Below are positions 33,139-38,457 of a stretch of 38,457 nucleotides of DNA, piece by piece. The notes beneath the pieces were generated by a model that searched no databases, was not told the origin of the DNA, and saw only the letters and a list, made by a program, of their open reading frames with translations. Position numbers and translations under genes: made by a program. This DNA comes from Mesobacillus boroniphilus JCM 21738 (GTDB lineage: Bacteria; Bacillota; Bacilli; Bacillales; Cytobacillaceae), in assembly GCF_000517385.1 (NCBI RefSeq), contig NZ_BAUW01000035.1, positions 1 through 38,457 of the forward strand, given 5' to 3'. Position 1 is the stretch's first letter, and each line of letters begins with the position of its first letter.

Positions 33139-34221
33139 TTAATTTTTGCTTCTGAATACATTCATAAAATCAGAAAGTTTCTCAACGTTCTCAAGTGGAA
33201 CGGCATTATAGATAGAGGCTCGGCAGCCGCCTACAGACCTGTGGCCGGCAAGCCCTATAAAGCCGGATTCCTCGGCCTCATGCAGGAAGGCTGAAGTTAG
33301 ATCTTCATTATTGAGTGTAAAAGTGACATTCATCAATGAGCGGCTCTTTTCTTCAGCGTGCCCTGTATAGAACCCGCCGCTGCTGTCTACCGCATCATAA
33401 AGCAATGCTGCTTTCTGCTTGTTCAGCTGTTCCAGCTGTTTTACCCCGCCCAGCTCTTCTGCCCATTGAAGAACCAGCATCAGAAAATAAATCGATAATG
33501 TTGGGGGAGTGTTATAAAGCGATTGTGAATCAGCATGGACACGATAATCGAGCATGGAAGGCAGCCCTGGTCTAGAACGATTTAGCAAATCTTTATGGAT
33601 GATGACAACTGTGACACCGGATGGGCCCAGGTTTTTCTGCGCACCTGCGTATATTAGTCCATATGCTGATAGATTAAGAGGCCGGCTGAGAATATCACTG
33701 GACATGTCAGCAACAAGCGAAACTGGCAGATTTTCGGGAATAGAATGCCACTGGGTTCCGTAAATGGTATTGTTCGTCGTGATGTGGAGGTATGAAGATT
33801 CAGCTGGAATATCGATTTCTGAACTACTGGGGATAAATCTATAGTTGGCATTTTTGGAAGATGCGGCTATCACGGCATTTCCAACTTTCTGAGCTTCCTT
33901 CAGCGCTTTCTCAGACCATGTTCCGGTCAAGACATAGCTCGCAATCGATCCTTCCTCAAGCAGGTTCATAGGGACCATTGAAAACTGCAGACTTGCACCA
34001 CCCTGGAGAAAAAGAATTTCATATTCATCAGGAATGGTAAGCAGATTCCTGAGCAGATTTTTTGTGCGCTCATTAATTTCCTCGAATTCCTTGCTGCGGT
34101 GGCTAAGCTCCATCACAGCCATTCCGCTGCCTTGATAATTCATCATTTCCTTTTCCGCTTTGGCTAATGCTGACTCAGGCAATGCAGCCGGTCCAGCATT
34201 AAAATTGAGAGCTCGTTTCAT
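33139..34221 (-). CDS. serC: Phosphoserine aminotransferase
   Basis: A 360-aa PLP enzyme of the class V aminotransferases, converting 3-phosphohydroxypyruvate and glutamate to phosphoserine in serine biosynthesis. Visible features: N-terminal FNAGPAALPESAL, the substrate and cofactor region FLQGGASLQFSMVPMNLL, the PLP-binding Lys in GAQKNLGPSG (~residue 195), and the C-terminal HRSVGGCRASIYNA. The start is ATG 34221. Position next to hit and trpP is as in B. subtilis. The frame is intact. Confidence 0.97.
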   Translation of the reverse strand: MKRALNFNAGPAALPESALAKAEKEMMNYQGSGMAVMELSHRSKEFEEINERTKNLLRNLLTIPDEYEILFLQGGASLQFSMVPMNLLEEGSIASYVLTGTWSEKALKEAQKVGNAVIAASSKNANYRFIPSSSEIDIPAESSYLHITTNNTIYGTQWHSIPENLPVSLVADMSSDILSRPLNLSAYGLIYAGAQKNLGPSGVTVVIIHKDLLNRSRPGLPSMLDYRVHADSQSLYNTPPTLSIYFLMLVLQWAEELGGVKQLEQLNKQKAALLYDAVDSSGGFYTGHAEEKSRSLMNVTFTLNNEDLTSAFLHEAEESGFIGLAGHRSVGGCRASIYNAVPLENVEKLSDFMNVFRSKN

Positions 34222-34445
34222 TTGGATCCCCCCGAATATTTAATTACGGTATGTCTTTAATGTGTTAAAGTTATCATCATGCTACCAGAAATTCAAGCAT
34301 AATTCTAATGTTTTCAGAAAAATTAAAATGAATTTTAAAGAAGTGTAGATTTTTTTAAAATAGTCGTTAAGGATCACTTAGTTGTATGGAGCTTGTTTCT
34401 TAAAGAAGGTCTAAAGAACAAACGCGAGTGAAGCAAGGCGAAAAA

Positions 34446-34518
34446 AGAAGGCTCTATCGGACAAACACAAGGAAGAACCGCAAAAAATGTCCGATAGAAG
34501 GCTCTATCGGACAAACAC
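34446..34518. repeat. 23-bp direct repeats with a perfect palindrome
   Basis: AGAAGGCTCTATCGGACAAA followed by CAC occurs exactly at 34446-34468 and 34496-34518. Between them TGTCCGATAG-AAGGCT-CTATCGGACA (34488-34513) is a perfect ten-bp palindrome with a six-base loop. A third, degenerate arm (GTCCAATAGG) follows at ~34541. There is no ORF. It occupies the 375-base gap between serC and hit; the serC-proximal 200 bases show nothing else I can name. Confidence 0.75.
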
Positions 34519-34568
34519 CATGTGAAATAGTCAGAAGATAGTCCAATAGGAAAGCTGTTTTAGCACCA

Positions 34569-34595
34569 TAAAAAAAACTCCCGCAAAGCGGAAGT
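34569..34595 (-). terminator. Terminator of hit
   Basis: On the minus strand ACTTCCGC-TTT-GCGGGAGT is followed by seven T. The stem begins directly after the hit stop codon. Confidence 0.85.
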
Positions 34596-35014
34596 CTAAA
34601 TCTTGCTATTGATTTCTGCAGCTATCTTTTGGTAATCGTCGGATGTATATTGATCCTGATGGGTTTTCCACACAGCGCCAAAGCCATCGCCATTGCCATA
34701 GCGCGGAATCAAGTGCATGTGGAAATGGAAGACAGATTGGCCAGCTGCCTCGCCGTTGTTTTGAAGCACATTCAGCCCGATTGGATCGTATGCAGCCTTG
34801 ATTGCATTAGCGACTTTTGGGACAGCTTGAATACGTTCGTCGCAATCTCGTCAGTTAGCTCATAGACATTTTCTTTATGTACCTTCGGGATGACAAGTGT
34901 ATGTCCTTTCGTTACCTGGCTGATATCGAGAAATGCAAGAACGTTCTCATCTTCATACACCTTTGCTGATGGGATATCGCCGTTGATGATTTTGCAAAAA
35001 ATGCAATCACTCAT
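34596..35014 (-). CDS. hit: HIT-family hydrolase (frameshifted)
   Basis: A histidine-triad nucleotide-binding protein (Hint-like), with N-terminal SDCIFCKIINGDIPS containing the zinc cysteines and a C-terminal catalytic triad HFHMHLIPRYGNG. ATG 35014 follows GGTGGAAGAA. The first frame ends prematurely after NVFKLSQK because TTCAAGCT (plus-strand AGCTTGAA at ~34824) lacks one A. With TTCAAAGCT the protein reads N-V-F-K-A-V-P-K-V-A-N-A and continues through the His triad to 34596, giving 139 aa. It probably hydrolyses a nucleoside phosphoramidate or similar; the exact substrate is unknown. It is divergent from ecsA, as in B. subtilis. Confidence 0.92.
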
Positions 35015-35121
35015 TTCTTCCACCCTTTCGTTCATGAATTTCGCTTTTGTCCCGTTCAATTTCCAGGACTGCGCTTTTTATGGTATTTTATCACATTTTG
35101 CCAATATGAATAAAGAAAGAA

Positions 35122-35148
35122 GGACAGGATCCGCATGGAATCCTGTCC
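35122..35148. repeat. Inverted repeat upstream of hit
   Basis: GGACAGGAT and ATCCTGTCC form a nine-bp stem around CCGCATGGA. There is no T-run. It is an isolated palindrome in the hit-ecsA intergenic region. Confidence 0.5.
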
Positions 35149-35205
35149 CTGAAGGGGAAACTAATTACTGTTCATTGACGTTCTCAGCAGGTTTACCTTT
35201 GATAA

Positions 35206-35500
35206 ACACCTCATTTTCAATTCATTCGAATTATAAATGATGGGTTATTCAGTACCTGGTTCAATCGGACCATCCCCTTATCAGCTTTAATCGGTTTCAC
35301 AACTTATAAAGCGGGAAGTGATCTGCGACACACACCTCATTTCAAAATGTGGAGTGATGTTACTGAACGGCTGGGTTAACATTTACGTAGCGCAATGCAA
35401 CCATCCCCTTGTATGAACGTTGAAATCAGTGTGCTTTATAAATCGAATAATATGTCTTTTACAGACACCTCATTTCGAATTATTGCTTGTTGCCCCTTCA
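35206..35500. repeat. Degenerate ~130-bp tandem repeats upstream of ecsA
   Basis: ACACCTCATTT occurs at 35206, 35332 and 35465 (spacing 126 and 133). ACCATCCCCTT occurs at 35269 and 35400 (spacing 131), with a weaker TGCCCCTTC at 35491. The two motifs alternate in the same order, giving two and a half units whose remaining sequence is strongly diverged. No ORF with a ribosome site was found. This fills most of the 610-base gap between hit and ecsA. The origin is unknown. Confidence 0.6.
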
Positions 35501-35626
35501 AAAATTATGATGCCCCGATTATCGGGTTATATGCAAAAAAAGTTTTATCAAAAGGTGAAGCTTTTAATAATGTATAGGGATTTGTTAAAATAACGGTACA
35601 GAATACGAACTGGAAGGACGTTGTAC

Positions 35627-36364
35627 ATGTCTTTATTGGAGATTAACCAGGTAACCGGTGGATATACAAGGAATCCGGTATTGAAAAATGTGAGTTTTAC
35701 CGTCAATAGTAATGAAATCGTTGGGTTGATCGGTCTGAATGGTGCCGGAAAAAGTACGACGATCAAGCATGTGATCGGCTTGATGGAACCTCATAAGGGG
35801 GATATTAAGATTAATGGCAGGACATTTTTGGAAGGCAAGGAGGAATACAGGAAGCAGTTTACCTTTGTACCTGAAACACCTATTCTTTACGATGAATTGA
35901 CGCTTGAAGAACATGTGAGGCTGACAGCGATGGCCTATGGCTTGAGGAAAAGGAATATGAACAGCGAATAGATGCATTATTGAAGGAATTCAGGATGAGC
36001 AAAAGGCTGAAGTGGTTCCCTGCCCATTTTTCAAAAGGGATGAAGCAAAAGGTAATGATCATGTGCGCATTTTTGGTACAACCTTCTCTTTATATCGTCG
36101 ATGAGCCATTTGTCGGTCTTGATCCACTTGGAATTCAATCTTTGTTGGATCTGATGGACAAGATGAAAGAAAATGGGGCTGGCATATTGATGTCGACGCA
36201 TATCCTTGCAACGGCGGAACGTTATTGCGATCGTTTTGTCATTCTCCATAATGGAGAGGTCCGCACATGGGACGCTTGCAGAGCTGAGGGACCAATTCCA
36301 GATGCCTGGTGCAACACTTGATGACCTGTATATCCAACTGACAAAGGAAGAAGACTATGTTTAA
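35627..36364 (+). CDS. ecsA: EcsA, ABC transporter ATP-binding protein (two frameshifts)
   Basis: ATPase of the Ecs transporter, which affects protein secretion, exoprotease production, competence and membrane peptide clearance. Walker A GLNGAGKST lies near residue 37, the signature-like FSKGMKQK and Walker B YIVDEPFVGLDPL lie in the second half, and the His switch is STHI. ATG 35627 lies nine bases after GGAAGG. The frame breaks twice. Near 35944 TTGAGG lacks one G; with it the sequence reads L-E-E-K-E-Y-E-Q-R-I-D-A-L-L. Near 36268-36271 (ACATGGGACG) a net +1 or -2 change shifts into the frame T-L-A-E-L-R-D-Q-F-Q to the true stop. The end overlaps the ecsB start by eight bases. Confidence 0.9.
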
Positions 36365-37568
36365 TCCGCAGCACTTATGGAAGGAGCGTTTCGGTACGTT
36401 CGCCAAGGAAACCGGAAGCTACCTGCGATACATTTTTAACGGCCATTTAGTGATTGTCGTCCTATTTTTATTGGGAACAGCGGCTTTTTACTATCAAGAG
36501 TGGATTAAAACGCTGCAGCCTGATTTCCCGGCAGCGTGGATCATCGCCCTGGTTCTTGCTGCCGTGCTTACATATAGTCCGATTCAGACATTTTTGACCG
36601 AGGCGGATAAAATATTTTTATTGCCGCTTGAAACCAGATTGGATGATTATTTCAATAAATCGATCACATTCAGCCTGAGCCTGCAGTCCTATGTATTGCT
36701 GCTCCTGCTAGCAGTGCTAATGCCGCTTCATGTAAAAATACATGGTGCCGATTTCAAATCGTTTTTCATTCTTTTAATCGCACTCATTCTGATAAAATGG
36801 ATCAATATAATGATACGCTGGAGTGTCCAGTATTTTATCGAGAAGAACGTGAAATTGACGGATAGCATCATTCGTTTTTGTATTAATGTTGTTCTTCTGT
36901 ATTTTATCTTTTCAGGAGCTCAGCTGGTTTTTGCAGCTGTTCCAGCTGCTGTCTTAATCCTGCTGTATTTTTACTATAAAAAACAGATAAAGGACAAAGG
37001 CTTGAAGTGGGAGCAGTTGATTGAGGACGAAGAAAGACGGATGAACGCCTTTTACCGTGTTGCCAATATGTTTACGGATGTTCCAAAGCTGCGAGACCGC
37101 ACTAAAAGGAGAAGATGGCTTGATTGGCTCGTTAACATCATTCCATACAAGCAGTACCTCGCCTTCAGCCATCTATACTTAAGGACCTTTGCAAGGTCCG
37201 GGGATTATTTCGGATTGCTTGTCCGCCTTACATTGATAGGAGGAGCAGCGCTTTATTTCCTATCATATGGGCCAGGACAAATTTTGTTTGCTTTGCTTTT
37301 CATGTATTTGACAGGGTTCCAGCTGTTGCCGTTATGGAACCATCATAAAAACAAACTATGGGTCGATCTGTACCCTGTGCCGGAGAATGCAAGGAGGAAA
37401 TCCTTTACGAGCTTGCTGCTGGGAATAATGATTTTTCAGGCAGCTGTTTTTGCAGGGACAGTTTTCATTAAAGGGGATCTATTATTAGGAGCGATTGTAT
37501 TAGCTTCTGGAACTGCATTTTCCCTGTTCTTTGTTTATTTTTACAGTAAGAGTAAACTTAAATCCTAA
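36357..37568 (+). CDS. ecsB: EcsB, ABC transporter membrane subunit
   Basis: 403 aa with about eight hydrophobic segments in two clusters (residues ~25-190 and ~290-400), separated by a charged cytoplasmic loop (YKKQIKDKGLKWEQLIEDEE). It matches EcsB, the membrane partner of EcsA. ATG 36357 overlaps the ecsA stop, giving translational coupling. The frame is intact, in contrast to its neighbours. In B. subtilis loss of ecs reduces secretion and sporulation, and EcsAB also removes membrane-derived peptide fragments in several firmicutes. Confidence 0.93.
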   Translation: MFNPQHLWKERFGTFAKETGSYLRYIFNGHLVIVVLFLLGTAAFYYQEWIKTLQPDFPAAWIIALVLAAVLTYSPIQTFLTEADKIFLLPLETRLDDYFNKSITFSLSLQSYVLLLLLAVLMPLHVKIHGADFKSFFILLIALILIKWINIMIRWSVQYFIEKNVKLTDSIIRFCINVVLLYFIFSGAQLVFAAVPAAVLILLYFYYKKQIKDKGLKWEQLIEDEERRMNAFYRVANMFTDVPKLRDRTKRRRWLDWLVNIIPYKQYLAFSHLYLRTFARSGDYFGLLVRLTLIGGAALYFLSYGPGQILFALLFMYLTGFQLLPLWNHHKNKLWVDLYPVPENARRKSFTSLLLGIMIFQAAVFAGTVFIKGDLLLGAIVLASGTAFSLFFVYFYSKSKLKS

Positions 37569-37671
37569 TTTGGAAATCCTTTTCGTAATCGCTTTGAGGC
37601 TTTTATGTAAAGGATTTTTTTGAATCGTTTTTGCTTAAGATACGTAATAGTAAAAGTAAGGGGTGAAAACA

Positions 37672-38393
37672 ATGAATGAATATGAATTGAAGGCTTATGA
37701 AGAGGCTCTCACCTGGAAGCGGAAGCTGAATAAGCGTTCAAGCCTTTTGGCGCGTGCTTCAAAGAAAGCGCAGACGAAAGTGAATCAGTTGATTCCAGAC
37801 AAAGTCCATCAATTCTTGACGGAAAGTATTAAGAATATGGTCAAGGCGACTCTGGCGGGATCGAATTACACGACGAAAAAGCAGCAGGCTCAGGGCTTAC
37901 ACTTGCTGAGAAAGACCAGGAGCTTCATAAAAAGCTGTCTGCATACAAGCGGATGGCTGCTGTTGAAGGCGGTGGAACTGGAGCCGGGGGCATACTGCTA
38001 GGGATGGCAGATTTTCCATTGCTTTTAACGATTAAGATGAAATTTCTTTTCGAAGCTGCATCTGTCTATGGTTTTGACCCATCCAAGTATCAAGAAAGGC
38101 TTTTTATCCTTTATGTTTTCCAGCTGGCTTTTTCAAGTGATGACCATCGAAAGCAGACACTGGAATTGATTGAGAACTGGGAAGCAAGAAAAGCTGAATT
38201 GTCGGAGCTGGATTGGCAGCAATTTCAGCAGGAATACAGAGACTATATCGACTTTGCCAAAATGCTGCAGCTGATGCCCGGGATTGGGGCTGTTGTAGGA
38301 GCTTACGCAAATTACCATCTGCTCGACCAGCTAGGTGAAACAGCGATGCATGCCTATAGGATAAGGATCCTGAAAACACCTCCGCAACTATGA
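37672..38393 (+). CDS. ecsC: EcsC family protein (frameshifted)
   Basis: 240 aa when corrected, close to B. subtilis EcsC. The N terminus NEYELKAYEEALTWKRKL and the glycine-rich MAAVEGGGTGAGGILLGMAD with the following hydrophobic stretch are typical of the family. Function is unknown. ATG 37672 lies eight bases after AAGGGG. The frame breaks near 37897: CAGGGCTTACACTT lacks one base. With one more base the sequence reads L-T-L-A-E-K-D-Q-E-L-H-K-K-L-S-A-Y-K-R and continues to 38393. A terminator overlaps the stop. Confidence 0.9.
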
Positions 38394-38409
38394 GATGCGG
38401 AGGTGTTTT
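38373..38409 (+). terminator. Terminator of ecsC
   Basis: AAAACACCTCCGCA pairs perfectly with TGCGGAGGTGTTTT around nine bases that include the ecsC stop codon. Confidence 0.92.
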
Positions 38410-38457
38410 GCATTGGAAATAATTGTTGTGGGTCACTTATTTAGGGGTTCTTAATCT

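Noticed and set aside
34446-34518. CRISPR-like or attachment site
   Set aside because: There are only two copies, the repeat contains its own palindrome arm, and no integrase or cas gene is nearby.
34890-35577. Plus-strand open frames in the hit gene and in the repeats upstream of ecsA
   Set aside because: One is antisense to hit; the other lies inside the degenerate repeats with no ribosome site and no protein-like features.

Overview
The window is chromosomal DNA of a Bacillaceae bacterium that is related to, but not, Bacillus subtilis. The evidence is moderately low G+C content, strong AAGGAGG-type ribosome binding sites, an alpha/beta-type spore protein, YjcZ-type spore peptides, YheC/YheD spore proteins, YhaL and ScoC (Hpr). 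Gene order largely follows the B. subtilis yheI/yheH to ecsABC segment. Exceptions are fumC, an msmX-yxkF pair and a CstR-like regulator inserted here, yheB and yhaZ missing, and two extra YheC/D paralogs.

Layout. 1-4300: an attenuator-like leader (22-codon leader ORF, competing hairpins, terminator) followed by the heterodimeric multidrug ABC exporter bmrC-bmrD (yheI-yheH). 4300-7100: a 27-aa membrane peptide, fumC, an alpha/beta SASP gene on the minus strand whose 5' leader carries two tRNA-like modules, and a small zinc-ribbon protein. 7100-10200: msmX and its PucR-type neighbour yxkF (minus strand), a CstR-like persulfide-sensor repressor, and two small proteins including YheE. 10350-15160: four consecutive YheC/YheD ATP-grasp genes (minus strand). 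15300-20020: yheA, yhaX, hemZ, a 21-bp-period repeat array, yhaR and yhzD. 20060-20250: a large intergenic repeat. 20380-28690: an ABC exporter pair (yhaQ-yhaP), a peptidase E remnant, the nuclease/ATPase pair yhaO-yhaN, yhaM and yhaL. 28750-35010: prsA, three YjcZ-like peptides, hpr/scoC, yhaH, trpP with a TRAP site of 11 triplets, serC and hit. 35620-38400: ecsA-ecsB-ecsC.

Functional themes are drug export (BmrCD), protein secretion and quality control (PrsA, EcsABC, ScoC), DNA and RNA metabolism (YhaO, YhaN, YhaM), sporulation (SASP, YheC/D, YhaX, YjcZ peptides, YhaL), and central metabolism (FumC, SerC, HemZ, TrpP).

A property of the sequence itself matters for any reader. Ten otherwise normal genes are broken by small indels in short homopolymers: bmrC, bmrD, yxkF, hemZ, yhaP, yhaO, prsA, hit, ecsA (twice) and ecsC. 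In nearly every case adding back one base restores a family-typical protein. The pattern points to sequencing or assembly errors rather than real gene loss. The most promising candidate for new biology is the pair of tRNA-like modules in the SASP leader at 6505-6638.
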